Of a stretch of DNA of 45,677 bases, positions 1-11,387 are shown one piece after another. The first letter of the stretch is position 1. Every line of letters begins with the position of its first letter. The position numbers and the translations under genes were made by a program. The notes below the pieces were generated by a model. The model ran no database searches. It had not been told where the DNA came from and saw only the letters and a program-made list of their open reading frames with translations. Source of the DNA: Muricoccus roseus (lineage in GTDB: Bacteria > Pseudomonadota > Alphaproteobacteria > Acetobacterales > Acetobacteraceae); assembly GCF_900141905.1 (NCBI RefSeq), contig NZ_FQZF01000036.1:1-45677 (forward strand), given 5' to 3'.

Positions 1-169
1 CAGCCCATCACAGACCAAACCACCCAAGACCAAGGCAAGAGCCACAAATCTCTTCTCGTCTTCAGGAAATCAGATATGATTTTCAAGGAACGAACGAGCA
101 AAGGCTCCGGGTTTCCCCGGTTGGGATACCCCAACCCTTGCTCGGAACCGCCGACTGAAGCGCGGCGGG
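1..169 (-). other. Probable rRNA operon leader (16S gene beyond the left edge)
   Basis: No protein gene is supported here. Read leftwards, the stretch follows a strong promoter and has the look of an alphaproteobacterial rRNA leader. There are two adjacent hairpins (119-125 with 130-136, and 107-111 with 116-120). Then comes a less GC-rich tract with a CCTTGAAAAT block near 78-87 and AGAGATTTGTGGC near 41-53, which resembles the AGAGATATGTGG box often seen ahead of 16S genes in this class. The 16S gene itself is not in the window, so the assignment rests on promoter shape and remembered leader motifs. The alternative is the leader of some other stable RNA or of a highly expressed gene. Confidence 0.6.
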
Positions 170-175
170 AAGACG

Positions 176-204
176 TATTTAGTGACCCGAGGCCACCTCG
201 TCAA
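176..204 (-). promoter_or_regulatory. Strong sigma70-type promoter, probably rRNA operon P1
   Basis: On the minus strand a TTGACG -35 box (204-199) is followed by exactly 17 nt and a TAAATA -10 box (181-176). The predicted start is near 168-169. This near-consensus match stands out in a roughly 70% GC genome, and it lies directly upstream of the leader-like tract. No AT-rich UP element is visible upstream of the -35 box. Confidence 0.65.
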
Positions 205-259
205 CCCTGCCCGTTCACTTCGTCCGGGGACACCGTGGCCGCCGTTTCAGGCGCCGTCG

Positions 260-292
260 GTGTGGGGCGGCTTATATGGGGCCGCCCCACAC
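260..292 (-). terminator. Perfect 12-bp hairpin between clpB and the rRNA-type promoter
   Basis: GTGTGGGGCGGC (260-271) pairs perfectly with GCCGCCCCACAC (281-292) around a 9-nt loop. It lies 14 bp beyond the clpB stop codon and about 55 bp before the -35 box of the leftward promoter. It is well placed to end clpB transcription. No U-run follows on either strand, so it is not a textbook intrinsic terminator. Confidence 0.55.
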
Positions 293-306
293 CTGTCAAA
301 GGGGTT

Positions 307-2898
<2,592 letters not shown>

Positions 2899-3044
2899 GT
2901 CTCTGTCCCTCCACCCCGGTTCGGAACCCCGGAGGATCGATGGCGACCGCCCTTGCCGCCCCTCATCAGGCAGCGGCTTAAGCGTGTAAGGGGGATGTGG
3001 TAATGACCTCGATCAAGGTTCAAGGCCTTTCGGGAGAGCTTCGG

Positions 3045-3824
3045 ATGCGTATCGAGCGGCTGTACCGCTACCCCGTGAAGGGCCTCACCGCCGAGAGCCT
3101 GGAGGAGGTGGAGCTGACGGCCGGGGAGACCATCCCCCATGACCGCCGCTTCGCACTGGCGCAGGGAGACGCTCCCTTCGACGAAACCGAACCGCGCTTC
3201 CTGCCGAAGCAGAACTTCGCCTGCATGATGAAGAACGGGAAGGTGGTGCTGGTGCGCGCCGCCTTCGACCCGCGGGCGCGCACACTGGCACTGGCGGCGG
3301 ATGGGCACCCTCCCCTTTCCGCCCCGACCGATACGCCGGACGGCAAGGCCGCCCTGGGAGAATGGCTGATCCGCTTCCTCGGGGATGAGGCACGGCACGG
3401 GGTGAACCCCGACGGCAGCGCCCGCCCGCCGCGTTTCACCGAGGCCCCGGGCCATGCCTTCACGGACCAGGTGAAGAAGGGCGTCTCGCTGATCAATCTG
3501 GCGAGCCTCGAGGCTCTGGAGAAGGCGATCGGGCGGCGGCTGGATCCTCTCCGCTTCCGGGCGAACATCTATTTCTCCGGCCTGCCGGCCTGGGCGGAGC
3601 ACGAATGGGTCGGGCAGGAGCTGCTGGTCGGCGGTGCCCGGCTCTCGGTGTTCAAGCGCACCGTCCGCTGCCCCGCGACCCAGGTGAACCTGAAGACCGG
3701 AGAGCGCGACTGCGACGTGCCGCACCTGCTGATGGAGCATTTCGGCCACAAGGACCTCGGCATCCACGCCACCGTTGCGGAGGACGGAAGAGTTTCCGTC
3801 GGAGATGCTCTCGAACCGGTGTGA
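3045..3824 (+). CDS. MOSC domain-containing protein
   Basis: MOSC proteins belong to the molybdenum-cofactor sulfurase C-terminal superfamily and carry or transfer sulfur or bind Moco; the substrate of this one is unknown. The N-terminal MOSC beta-barrel is recognisable from YRYPVKGL near the start and IPHDRRFAL around residue 30. The C-terminal MOSC domain contains RTVRCPATQVN, with the conserved cysteine. I chose the ATG at 3045 because GGGAGAG lies 7-8 nt upstream and the protein then begins directly with the conserved MRIERLYRYPVKG; an upstream in-frame GTG at 2997 would add 16 non-conserved residues. The length is 259 residues. It is divergent from clpB with a 146-bp shared spacer. Confidence 0.88.
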   Translation: MRIERLYRYPVKGLTAESLEEVELTAGETIPHDRRFALAQGDAPFDETEPRFLPKQNFACMMKNGKVVLVRAAFDPRARTLALAADGHPPLSAPTDTPDGKAALGEWLIRFLGDEARHGVNPDGSARPPRFTEAPGHAFTDQVKKGVSLINLASLEALEKAIGRRLDPLRFRANIYFSGLPAWAEHEWVGQELLVGGARLSVFKRTVRCPATQVNLKTGERDCDVPHLLMEHFGHKDLGIHATVAEDGRVSVGDALEPV

Positions 3825-3937
3825 CTTGAAATGCTGCAGCGCAACCGGAACATAGGCCAGCGGTTCAACCACTTGCCCCGGCCGGGGCGCCGGTGGGTGC
3901 CGGCGGGGGAGGCCGGGTTCCGGAGGGAACTGCTCCC

Positions 3938-4996
3938 ATGCGCATCGCACAGGTCGCACCGCTTGCTGAAGCCGTGCCGCCCAAGCTCTATGGCGGGACG
4001 GAACGCATCGTCTCCTATCTCACCGAGGAACTGACCGCCCTCGGCCACGAGGTCACCCTCTTCGCCAGTGGCGACAGCATCACGAGCGCGGCGCTCGAGC
4101 CGATGCTGCCGCAGGCCATCCGGCTGGACCCCTCGATCCGCGATCCGATCGCGCCGCATATGCTGATGGTCCAGAAGGTGCTGGACCAGGCGGCGCGCTT
4201 CGACATCGTCCACTATCATATCGACCACCTGCACCTGCCGGCCCTGCGCGGACGCGGCGTACCCTTTGTGTCCACGTTCCATGGCCGGCTGGACCTGCCG
4301 GAGATCCAGCCCCTGCTCTCCGCCTTCCCGGAGGCCCCCTTCATCTCGATCTCGGACAGCCAGCGCCGGCCGCTCCAGCATGTGGACGTGAACTGGGCCG
4401 GGACGGTCCTGCACGGCCTCCCGGCAGGGCTCCTGCCCTTCAGCCCTCGGCACCAGGGCTACATCGCGTTCCTCGGGCGAATCTCGCCGGAGAAGGGGCC
4501 CGACACCGCCATCCGCATCGCGGTGGCCGCCGGCATTCCCATCAAGATCGCGGCCAAGGTGGACAAGGCGGACCAGACCTATTTCGAGGAGGTGGTCGCC
4601 CCGCTGCTGGACCAGGACGGGGTGGAGTTCATCGGCGAGATCAACGAGGCCGAGAAGGCCGAGTTCCTCGGCAATGCCATGTGCCTGCTGACGCCCATCG
4701 CCTGGCCCGAGCCCTTCGGGCTGGTGATGATCGAGGCCATGGCCTGCGGCACGCCCGTCATCGCCTTCAACCGCGGCTCCGTGCCTGAGGTGGTGGAGGA
4801 CGAGGTGTCCGGCTTCATCGTGGAGGACGAGCTGGGCGCCCTCGCCGCGCTGAAGAAGCTGCCGGCCCTGGACCGGGCCGCCGTCCGCACGGCCTTCGAA
4901 CGCCGATTTACCGCCCGCCGGATGGCCGAAGACCACCTGGCGTTGTACCGCCGCTTGCTCGGGCGTGAGCGGACCACCATCCTCCGCGCCGTCTGA
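3938..4996 (+). CDS. GT4-type glycosyltransferase
   Basis: This is a GT-B fold retaining glycosyltransferase of the glycosyl transferases group 1 type. It is predicted to be cytosolic or membrane-associated, with unknown donor and acceptor. The N-terminal Rossmann half contains PKLYGGTERIV and TLFASGDS. The C-terminal half has FLGRISPEKGPD and the nucleotide-sugar-binding EX7E region PEPFGLVMIEAMACGTPV. The ATG at 3938 starts the family-typical MRIAQVAPL and has GGAGG 11 nt upstream; an upstream in-frame GTG (3893) would add a glycine-rich stretch unlike the family. The length is 352 residues. It lies 83 bp ahead of a debranching-enzyme gene in the same direction. Such a pair suggests alpha-glucan or trehalose-type metabolism, which is an inference. 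Confidence 0.88.
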   Translation: MRIAQVAPLAEAVPPKLYGGTERIVSYLTEELTALGHEVTLFASGDSITSAALEPMLPQAIRLDPSIRDPIAPHMLMVQKVLDQAARFDIVHYHIDHLHLPALRGRGVPFVSTFHGRLDLPEIQPLLSAFPEAPFISISDSQRRPLQHVDVNWAGTVLHGLPAGLLPFSPRHQGYIAFLGRISPEKGPDTAIRIAVAAGIPIKIAAKVDKADQTYFEEVVAPLLDQDGVEFIGEINEAEKAEFLGNAMCLLTPIAWPEPFGLVMIEAMACGTPVIAFNRGSVPEVVEDEVSGFIVEDELGALAALKKLPALDRAAVRTAFERRFTARRMAEDHLALYRRLLGRERTTILRAV

Positions 4997-5006
4997 CGGC
5001 CGCCGG

Positions 5007-5045
5007 CGCGCGCCATAGCCGGAAATTTCCGGGGGGTGGCGCGCG
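5007..5045 (+). other. Nested inverted repeat between glycosyltransferase and debranching-enzyme genes
   Basis: CGCGCGCCA (5007-5015) pairs with TGGCGCGCG (5037-5045), and inside it lies the perfect palindrome CCGGAAATTTCCGG (5019-5032). The RNA could fold into a long stem with one small internal bulge. It fills the 83-bp gap between two codirectional genes and ends 22 bp before the GGGAG ribosome-binding site of the second. It may act as an attenuator, a processing site, a weak terminator, or at the DNA level as an operator. Confidence 0.5.
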
Positions 5046-5079
5046 TTGCAGGACGGCACGCGCGACAGGGAGTGGTTGA

Positions 5080-7284
5080 ATGGACGAAGACGGCACGGGC
5101 GCGGTACGTCAGGACGATGATGGCGCCTGGAGCGTGACCGCGACGGCGGCCACGGCCCTGGCGCTCTACCGCCCCCGTACGCTCAAGAACGGCTCCTCCT
5201 TCCTCGTCCTGGACCATTTCGGGGACGCCCAGGCGATCGGCTCCACGGCCGAGGGGCTGTTCCACGACGACACGCGCTTCCTCTCTCGCCTTTCGCTGCG
5301 CCTGGCCGGGCTGCGGCCCTTGCTGCTCTCCTCGGCCGTCAGCGCGGACAACACCGTGCTTTCGGTCAACATGACCAACCCCGACATTCCCGTCGCGCCC
5401 GACCGCAAGCTGATGCGGGACAGCGTCCATGTGGAGCGCCAGATGGTGCTCGGCTCCGGCGTGGTGCGGGAGCGGATCACCCTCCGCAACTTCGCGGAGA
5501 CGCATCTCTCCACCGAGATGTCCCTCACCTTCGCCGCGGATTTCGCCGATATCTTCGAGGTCAGGGGCCAGAAGCGCGCCCGCCGCGGCGAGCGGCGCGC
5601 GCCGGAGATCCGGCCCGATGGCAGCCTCGTCTTCGCCTATCGCGGGCTGGACGATCTGGAGCGCCGGACGCGGCTGCGCTTCGACCCCGCGCCGGACGGC
5701 GCCCCGGGGCGCGACAATCGCTGGCCGCTGGAGCTTCCGCCCGGTGGCCGGCAGGTCATCGAGGTGACGATCACCTGTGAATCCGGGCCAGAGGCCGAGG
5801 AGGCCGAGGCCCCCGGCTTCGACGGGCTGCTGGCCGGCATCCGCGCCTGGTGCGGAGAGAGGGACGCGGCGCGGGCCCAGGTCGTCTCCTCCAACCAGGC
5901 CTTCAACGACTGGTTCGCCCGGTCGGAATCCGACCTCACCATGCTGACGACCCAGACGCCGTCAGGCCCCTTCCCCTATGCCGGCATTCCCTGGTTCTCC
6001 TGCCCCTTCGGGCGGGATTCCATCATCACGGCGCTGCAATGCCTCTGGGCTGATCCGGAGCTGGCCCGTGGCGTTCTCCGCTACCACGCGAAGCTGCAGG
6101 CCACCGCCATGGACCCGGCGCGGGACGCGGAGCCGGGGAAGATCCTGCATGAAAGCCGGAAGGGAGAAATGGCGGCACTGCGGGAGGTGCCCTTCGGCCG
6201 CTACTACGGCTCGGTGGATTCCACGCCGCTCTTTGTCGTGCTGGCCACTCAATATGCCGAGCGCACAGGGGACTGGGCGCTGATCCGGGAGATCTGGCCG
6301 AATATCGTGGCCGCCCTGGGCTGGATCGAGCGCCATGGCGACATCGATGGCGACCTGCTGCTGGAATACGACCGGCAATCCCTGAACGGGCTCATCAACC
6401 AGGGCTGGAAGGACAGCTGGGACAGCGTCTTCCATGAGGATGGCCGGCTCGCCGACGCCCCCATCGCGCTGATCGAGGTGCAGGCCTATGCCGAGGCCGC
6501 GTGGCGCGGCGCCGGCCGCATGGCCAAGGCGCTAGGCCATGAGGACGAGGCCGCCGTCTGGACGGACAGGGCCGACGCGGTCCGCGCCCGGGTCGAGGAA
6601 GCCTTCTGGTGCGAGGAACTCTCCACCTACGCCCTGGCGCTGGATGGCGAGAAGCGCCCGTGCCGCGTGCGCTCCTCGAATGCCGGGCACGCGCTGCTAA
6701 CCGGCCTGCCCTCCCCCGACCGGGCGCGCCGCATCGCCCAGACGCTGATGGCGCCGGAGAGCTTCTGTGGCTGGGGGATCCGCACGATCGCGGAAGGCGA
6801 GAGCCGCTACAACCCGATGTCCTACCACAATGGCTCGGTCTGGCCGCACGACAACGGGCTGATCGCGCTGGGGATGAAGCGTTATGGGCTCAACGTGCAG
6901 CTCGAACGGCTGCTGACGGGCCTCTATGACTCGGCCCTGTCTGTGGACATGCACCGCCTGCCCGAGCTATTCTGCGGCTTCCCCCGCCGCCATGGGGAAG
7001 GCCCAACGGCCTATCCCGTGGCCTGCCTGCCGCAGGCCTGGGCGGCGGCCAGCGCCTATGCGGCGCTCGGCGCCATGCTCGGCGTGTCCTTCCGGCCCGA
7101 GGAAGGCGTGATCCGCTTCCAGCGCCCCTTCCTGCCCGCCTGGCTGGAAGAGCTGCGGATCGAAAACCTCCGCCTGGGCACCGCGGCCGTGGATGTCCGG
7201 CTGCGGCGGCACGAGGCGGATGGGAGCGTCTCGCTGAACCTGCTCCGCCGCCGCGGGCAGGTGGAGGTGGCGGTCATCACCTGA
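5080..7284 (+). CDS. Amylo-alpha-1,6-glucosidase (glycogen-debranching-like)
   Basis: The predicted protein (734 residues) hydrolyses alpha-1,6 or related glucosidic bonds in alpha-glucans. The N-terminal domain of the bacterial debranching type is visible from NGSSFLVLDHFGDAQAIG and EGLFHDDTRFLSRLSLRLAG (about residues 30-80). The (alpha/alpha)6-barrel catalytic half starts near residue 270 and includes YAGIPWFSCPFGRDS, YYGSVDSTPLF, QGWKDSWDS and YNPMSYHNGSVWPHDN, all typical of the GH133/GH15-like clan. No signal peptide is present, so a cytoplasmic site is likely. The ATG has GGGAG 7 nt upstream. Its partner upstream is a GT4 glycosyltransferase. Exact substrate specificity cannot be read from sequence. 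Confidence 0.9.
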   Translation: MDEDGTGAVRQDDDGAWSVTATAATALALYRPRTLKNGSSFLVLDHFGDAQAIGSTAEGLFHDDTRFLSRLSLRLAGLRPLLLSSAVSADNTVLSVNMTNPDIPVAPDRKLMRDSVHVERQMVLGSGVVRERITLRNFAETHLSTEMSLTFAADFADIFEVRGQKRARRGERRAPEIRPDGSLVFAYRGLDDLERRTRLRFDPAPDGAPGRDNRWPLELPPGGRQVIEVTITCESGPEAEEAEAPGFDGLLAGIRAWCGERDAARAQVVSSNQAFNDWFARSESDLTMLTTQTPSGPFPYAGIPWFSCPFGRDSIITALQCLWADPELARGVLRYHAKLQATAMDPARDAEPGKILHESRKGEMAALREVPFGRYYGSVDSTPLFVVLATQYAERTGDWALIREIWPNIVAALGWIERHGDIDGDLLLEYDRQSLNGLINQGWKDSWDSVFHEDGRLADAPIALIEVQAYAEAAWRGAGRMAKALGHEDEAAVWTDRADAVRARVEEAFWCEELSTYALALDGEKRPCRVRSSNAGHALLTGLPSPDRARRIAQTLMAPESFCGWGIRTIAEGESRYNPMSYHNGSVWPHDNGLIALGMKRYGLNVQLERLLTGLYDSALSVDMHRLPELFCGFPRRHGEGPTAYPVACLPQAWAAASAYAALGAMLGVSFRPEEGVIRFQRPFLPAWLEELRIENLRLGTAAVDVRLRRHEADGSVSLNLLRRRGQVEVAVIT

Positions 7285-7325
7285 CCGCCGCCGCTCCGGC
7301 CCGGCCAGCCGGGCCTCACAAGGCC

Positions 7326-7799
7326 CTACTGGACGGTTTCGCGCGTCTCGCCGTCGACCGAGGGCGATTCGTAGTTGCCGTTGGAGCTGGTGATCGTGGC
7401 CTCGCCCTCGGCATCGCCGAAGCCGTCCCCCTGGCCATCGTTGCCGCCGTAGCGGCGGCCGCCATGCTGCGGGCCGGCCGCCGCGCCGCCCTGCTGCTGC
7501 TGGGCCTGGTTCATGGCGTTGAGGATGCGGAAATAATGCTCCGCATGCTGGAAATAGCCCTCAGCCATCACCCGGTCGCCGGAGCCGGTCGCGTCGCGGC
7601 CGAGCTGGAGATACTTCTCGAACAGCTGCTGGGCCGTGCCGCGCATCCGCATGTCCGGTCCGATGGAGTCGAACACGTGGTTCCGGTTCATCGGCTGGTT
7701 GCCGTTGTTGTGGTGCCGGGGAGCGCCTCCCCCACCACCGCCGCCGCCATGACCTCCCTGCCGGAAGTTCCCGCGGCCGCGCATACGCTTCATGTTCAT
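7326..7799 (-). CDS. DUF4167 domain-containing protein
   Basis: A small alphaproteobacterial protein of unknown function, 157 residues from the chosen start. The conserved block runs from about residue 36 to 95 and contains the family signature FEKYLQLGRDATGSGDRV and AEGYFQHAEHYFRI. The N terminus is rich in Arg, Gly and His (a run of glycines follows FRQGGHG), suggesting RNA binding, and the C terminus is low complexity (Gln- and Gly-rich). I start at the ATG at 7799, giving MNMKRMRGRG as in relatives; the longer open frame upstream lacks family similarity. The Shine-Dalgarno is weak, so the ATG at 7793 is also possible. It follows prmC, as is usual in this class. Confidence 0.88.
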   Translation of the reverse strand: MNMKRMRGRGNFRQGGHGGGGGGGGAPRHHNNGNQPMNRNHVFDSIGPDMRMRGTAQQLFEKYLQLGRDATGSGDRVMAEGYFQHAEHYFRILNAMNQAQQQQGGAAAGPQHGGRRYGGNDGQGDGFGDAEGEATITSSNGNYESPSVDGETRETVQ

Positions 7800-8059
7800 C
7801 TGGATCTGGTTCGCACCTGCATGCTCGGGCCGGCTGCGGAGGCGGGGGCTGTGCCCCAGAATCCTGGTCCGACTTCCGAGATGATGATCGTTGTGCCCGG
7901 GGGCACCGGATTGTTGTGCCTGGCGGCGCAACCGAAGCGACGGCCGACCCGCACCGGGGTTTTCAGGGCCAAGGCTCCGGCTGACCCGCCGCGTGTCGCG
8001 ATGGGGGCCGCAAGGTGAAGGTAGTGAGCCCGGCCGATTCCTCCAAATGGTTTTTTCGG

Positions 8060-8080
8060 GGCCGGCTTTTCAAGCCGGCC
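8060..8080 (-). terminator. 9-bp hairpin overlapping the prmC stop codon
   Basis: GGCCGGCTT (8060-8068) pairs with AAGCCGGCC (8072-8080) over a 3-nt loop. The prmC stop codon (8072-8070) lies in the loop. On the transcript an A-run, not a U-run, follows, so termination is only suggested by position. The rest of the 270-bp spacer to DUF4167 (7800-8069) holds nothing else that I recognise. Confidence 0.4.
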
Positions 8081-8936
8081 GAAGCACCAGGGCGCGGGGG
8101 ATGCCACCCAGGTCCGACCGGCATTCGACCGCGCGGAGCCCTGCCCCGGCCATCAGCCCCTCCACCGCAGGCTGCTGCCCCTGGCCGAGCTCCAGCACCG
8201 CCCTGCCCGCCCCGGTCAGAAGGCGCGGGAGGCAGGCGGCCAGGGCGCGATAGGCGTCCAGGCCATCGGGCCCGCCATCCAGCGCCAGCGCCGGCTCATG
8301 CCGCGCCACCTCCGGCATCAGCCCGGGAATCGCCGCGGATTCGATGTAAGGCGGGTTCGAGAGAATCAGGTCGAACCGCCCGGCCAGCGCATCGGCCCAA
8401 TCCCCCGCCAGGATGGCGGCGCGTTCGGCCAGCCCGTTCCGGGCGGCATTGGCCCGGGCGAGCGCGGCCGCCTCGGGGTTCCGCTCCACCCCGACCCCGA
8501 AGGCCCCGGGGAATTCCTCCAGGCAGGCCAGAAGCAGCGCGCCGGTACCCGTCCCCAGATCGAGGATCCGGGTCACGGCCCCACGCTCGGGGAAGGCTGC
8601 GAGCGCGGCCTCGACCAGGGTCTCGGTATCGGCGCGCGGGATGAGGGTGGCGGGGCTGCTCAGCAGGTCCAGCGTCCAGAATCCGGCATGGCCGAGCAGA
8701 TGGGCCATGGGCACATGGCGGGCGCGGGCGGCCAGGGCTTCCCGGAAGCGCGCCTGTGCCTCGGGCGGCACGGGCGCGCGGGGGTCGCGCAGCAGGTCCT
8801 CCTGCCGGCACCCCATGGCATGGGCGAGGAGAAGCCGCGCTTCCAGCCGGGGGGCCTCCACCGCCGCCGCGCGCAGCCGCTGGCCGGCCTGGCAGAGAAA
8901 AGCCCCGATCGACTCGCCCGGCTCGCAGCCGCTCAC
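8070..8936 (-). CDS. prmC: Peptide chain release factor N5-glutamine methyltransferase PrmC
   Basis: PrmC methylates the glutamine of the GGQ motif in RF1 and RF2 using S-adenosylmethionine, which tunes translation termination. The protein has 288 residues. It has an N-terminal helical domain (about 1-90), [12 protein letters not shown], the SAM-binding [14 protein letters not shown] and the catalytic NPPY motif (LSNPPYIES). The start is a GTG at 8936 whose GTGA overlaps the prfA TGA stop by 4 nt, giving translational coupling to its own substrate gene. A much longer open frame extends upstream through prfA but is only its shadow. It is third in hisS-prfA-prmC. Confidence 0.95.
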   Translation of the reverse strand: MSGCEPGESIGAFLCQAGQRLRAAAVEAPRLEARLLLAHAMGCRQEDLLRDPRAPVPPEAQARFREALAARARHVPMAHLLGHAGFWTLDLLSSPATLIPRADTETLVEAALAAFPERGAVTRILDLGTGTGALLLACLEEFPGAFGVGVERNPEAAALARANAARNGLAERAAILAGDWADALAGRFDLILSNPPYIESAAIPGLMPEVARHEPALALDGGPDGLDAYRALAACLPRLLTGAGRAVLELGQGQQPAVEGLMAGAGLRAVECRSDLGGIPRALVLRPA

Positions 8937-9988
8937 CCCTCCTCCGCCGCCAGCCGCGCCGCCTGGTCCTCGGCCATGAGGGCGGAGAAGATCTCCTCGA
9001 ACTCGCCCATCATCACCCGGTCCACCTTGTGCAGCGTCAGCCCGATCCGGTGGTCGGTCACGCGGCCCTGGGGGAAGTTGTAGGTGCGGATGCGCTCGCT
9101 GCGGTCGCCGGTGCCCACCTGCCCCTTGCGGTCGGCGGCGCGGGCGCCGGCCAGCGCCTGGCGCTGCGCCTCGTAGATGCGGGCGCGCAGCACCTTCATC
9201 GCCTTGGCGCGGTTCTTGTGCTGGGACTTCTCCTCCTGCATCGCCACCACCGTCCCCGTGGGAATGTGGGTGATGCGGACGGCGCTGTCCGTCTTGTTCA
9301 CATGCTGCCCGCCCGCGCCGGACGCCCGGTAGGTGTCGATGCGCAGGTCGCTCTCGTTGATCTGCACGTCCACCTCCTCCGCCTCGGGCAGCACGGCCAC
9401 GGTGACGGTCGAGGTGTGAATGCGGCCCTGGGTCTCGGTGGCCGGCACGCGCTGCACGCGGTGCACGCCGCTCTCGAACTTCAGCTTCGCGAAGACGCCG
9501 CGCCCGGTGATGTTGGCGCTCGCGCCCTTGACGCCGCCCGCCTCGGCCTCGTCCCATTCCAGCACCTCGAAGCGCCAGCCCTGGCTTTCGGCGTAGCGCT
9601 GGTAGGCGCGGAACAGCTCCGCGGCGAAGAGCCCGGCCTCGTCGCCGCCGGCCGCCGGCCGCACCTCCAGGATCGCGGAGCGCTCATCCGCCGCATCCCT
9701 GGGCAGCAGCATGATGCGGATCTCGTGCTCCAGCGCGGGCACGCGGTCGCGCTGCTCGTAGAACTCCGCCTCGGCCAGTTCCCGCATCTCGGGGTCGGCC
9801 ATCATCGCCTCGGCATCGTTCCGGGCGCGCTCGGCCTCACGCAGCTCCTGCACCTTGGCGACGACCGGCTCGATCTCTGCGAGTTCCTTGGACAGCGCGC
9901 CGAAGCGGCTGCCATCGGCGGTGCCGAGCTCGTGCCGCAACTCCTCCGCGCGGGTGAGGAGACGGTCCAGCTTCGCGGGGAGTGCCAT
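8933..9988 (-). CDS. prfA: Peptide chain release factor 1
   Basis: RF1 reads UAA and UAG in the ribosomal A site and triggers peptide release. The protein has 351 residues, close to the usual 355-360. The catalytic GGQ loop is plain in [19 protein letters not shown], and the C-terminal region with [17 protein letters not shown] is typical. The ATG shares one base with the hisS stop (TGATG at 9990-9986), and its own stop overlaps the prmC GTG. These three genes therefore form a tightly coupled unit. No frame break like that of RF2 is present or expected. Confidence 0.97.
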   Translation of the reverse strand: MALPAKLDRLLTRAEELRHELGTADGSRFGALSKELAEIEPVVAKVQELREAERARNDAEAMMADPEMRELAEAEFYEQRDRVPALEHEIRIMLLPRDAADERSAILEVRPAAGGDEAGLFAAELFRAYQRYAESQGWRFEVLEWDEAEAGGVKGASANITGRGVFAKLKFESGVHRVQRVPATETQGRIHTSTVTVAVLPEAEEVDVQINESDLRIDTYRASGAGGQHVNKTDSAVRITHIPTGTVVAMQEEKSQHKNRAKAMKVLRARIYEAQRQALAGARAADRKGQVGTGDRSERIRTYNFPQGRVTDHRIGLTLHKVDRVMMGEFEEIFSALMAEDQAARLAAEEG

Positions 9989-11232
9989 CAGATGAGCCGT
10001 GCCGCGAGTTCGGCCAAGGGCACCCGCTCCTGCGTGCCGGCATCGAGGTCGCGCAGCTGCGCGACACCTTCGGCCAGCTCCTCATCCCCGATGATGACGG
10101 CGGCGCGGGCACCGAGGCGGTTGGCACGCTCCATCCGGCGCTTCAGGTTCCCCTTGTACCCGACCTCCGCGACCACCCCGGCGCGGCGGAGGGACTGCAC
10201 GGCATCCAGCGCCGCCGCCTCGGCCGCCTCCCCCACCGGGATCACGGCGACGGGGCGCGGGGCGGCCGGCGCGGCCTCCAGCAGCATGGATAGGCGCTCG
10301 ACTCCCGCCGCCCAGCCGACGGAAGGCGTGGGCGGGCCGCCCATCTCCTCCACCAGCCCGTCATAGCGGCCACCGGCCATCACGGTGCCCTGGGCGCCCA
10401 GGCGGTCGGTGACGAACTCGAAGGCGGTGTGGCTGTAATAGTCCAGGCCGCGCACGATGCGCGGGTTCTCGCGATAGGGCACGCCGAAGCGGTCCAGGGC
10501 GCGTTTCACCCCGGCATAGAAGGCCGAAGCCGCCTCGGTGAGATGGGCTTCGATCGTGGGCGCGTCGGCGACCAGCGCCTTGTCCCCGGCATCCTTGCTG
10601 TCGAGGATGCGGAGCGGGTTCTTCTCCAGCCGGGTCCGGCTCTCCTCCGAGAGCCTGTCGGCGGAGGCCTGGAAATAGGCGACCAGCGCGGCGCGGTAAG
10701 CCTCGCGGCTCGGCCCGTCGCCGAGCGTGTTGATCTCCAGCACCGCGCCCTGGTCGATGCCCAGCGCCTGCTGGATATGCCAGCCGCAGGCGATCACCTC
10801 GGCATCGGCCAGCGGCTCGGCCGCGCCCATCACCTCGCAGCCGATCTGGTGGAACTGGCGGTAGCGGCCCTTCTGCGGCCGCTCGTAGCGGAACATCGGG
10901 CCGGCATAGAACACCTTGCGCGGCAGGTTCGTCTGGGTGAGCCCGTTGGTCACCAGCGCCCGGCAGGCACCCGCCGTCCCCTCGGGGCGGAGCGTCACGC
11001 TTTCCCCGCCGCGATCCTCGAAGGTGTACATCTCCTTCGTCACCACGTCGGAGGTCTCGCCCAGGGTGCGGGCGAAGACGCGGGTATCCTCGAAGATCGG
11101 GGTCGCCCATTCCTCGAAGCCATAGAGGGCCGAGATGCGGCGGGCCGTGTCGATGACGTGGTGGTGGCGCCGGAACTCCTCGCCGATCAGGTCATGCGTG
11201 CCGCGCGCGGGCTGGAGGTCAGGTTTCGCCAT
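9988..11232 (-). CDS. hisS: Histidyl-tRNA synthetase
   Basis: A class II aminoacyl-tRNA synthetase that charges tRNA-His in the cytoplasm. It has PARGTHD near the N terminus, motif 2 in [20 protein letters not shown], the histidine-A signature [12 protein letters not shown], and a C-terminal anticodon-binding domain (about 325-414) with [14 protein letters not shown]. From the ATG at 11232 the length is 414 residues. An in-frame GTG at 11253 would add seven residues; neither start has a clear Shine-Dalgarno. It is first in the hisS-prfA-prmC unit and divergent from the permease gene. Confidence 0.96.
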   Translation of the reverse strand: MAKPDLQPARGTHDLIGEEFRRHHHVIDTARRISALYGFEEWATPIFEDTRVFARTLGETSDVVTKEMYTFEDRGGESVTLRPEGTAGACRALVTNGLTQTNLPRKVFYAGPMFRYERPQKGRYRQFHQIGCEVMGAAEPLADAEVIACGWHIQQALGIDQGAVLEINTLGDGPSREAYRAALVAYFQASADRLSEESRTRLEKNPLRILDSKDAGDKALVADAPTIEAHLTEAASAFYAGVKRALDRFGVPYRENPRIVRGLDYYSHTAFEFVTDRLGAQGTVMAGGRYDGLVEEMGGPPTPSVGWAAGVERLSMLLEAAPAAPRPVAVIPVGEAAEAAALDAVQSLRRAGVVAEVGYKGNLKRRMERANRLGARAAVIIGDEELAEGVAQLRDLDAGTQERVPLAELAARLI

Positions 11233-11387
11233 GGCGCCGGGCGCTAGCGCCACCGGAAGCGTCTGGCAAGGGTCGAGGCCTTCGGCCCGGCCATCTTTGG
11301 CCCGGACATGCCTGCCCCGGATGCTCTAAGACGCCATCTCGCCTCTGTTCTACGGAGCCGGCCTGCCTGTCTTCCGAACTCATCCTG

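Noticed and set aside
2986-3024. Sigma32 heat-shock promoter for clpB
   Set aside because: CTTGAA and CTTGAT are present on the minus strand, but no -10 match lies at the proper distance; kept only as a remark.
3875-3888. 14-bp GC palindrome between MOSC and glycosyltransferase genes as a terminator
   Set aside because: A perfect palindrome without a loop or T-run, expected by chance at this GC content.
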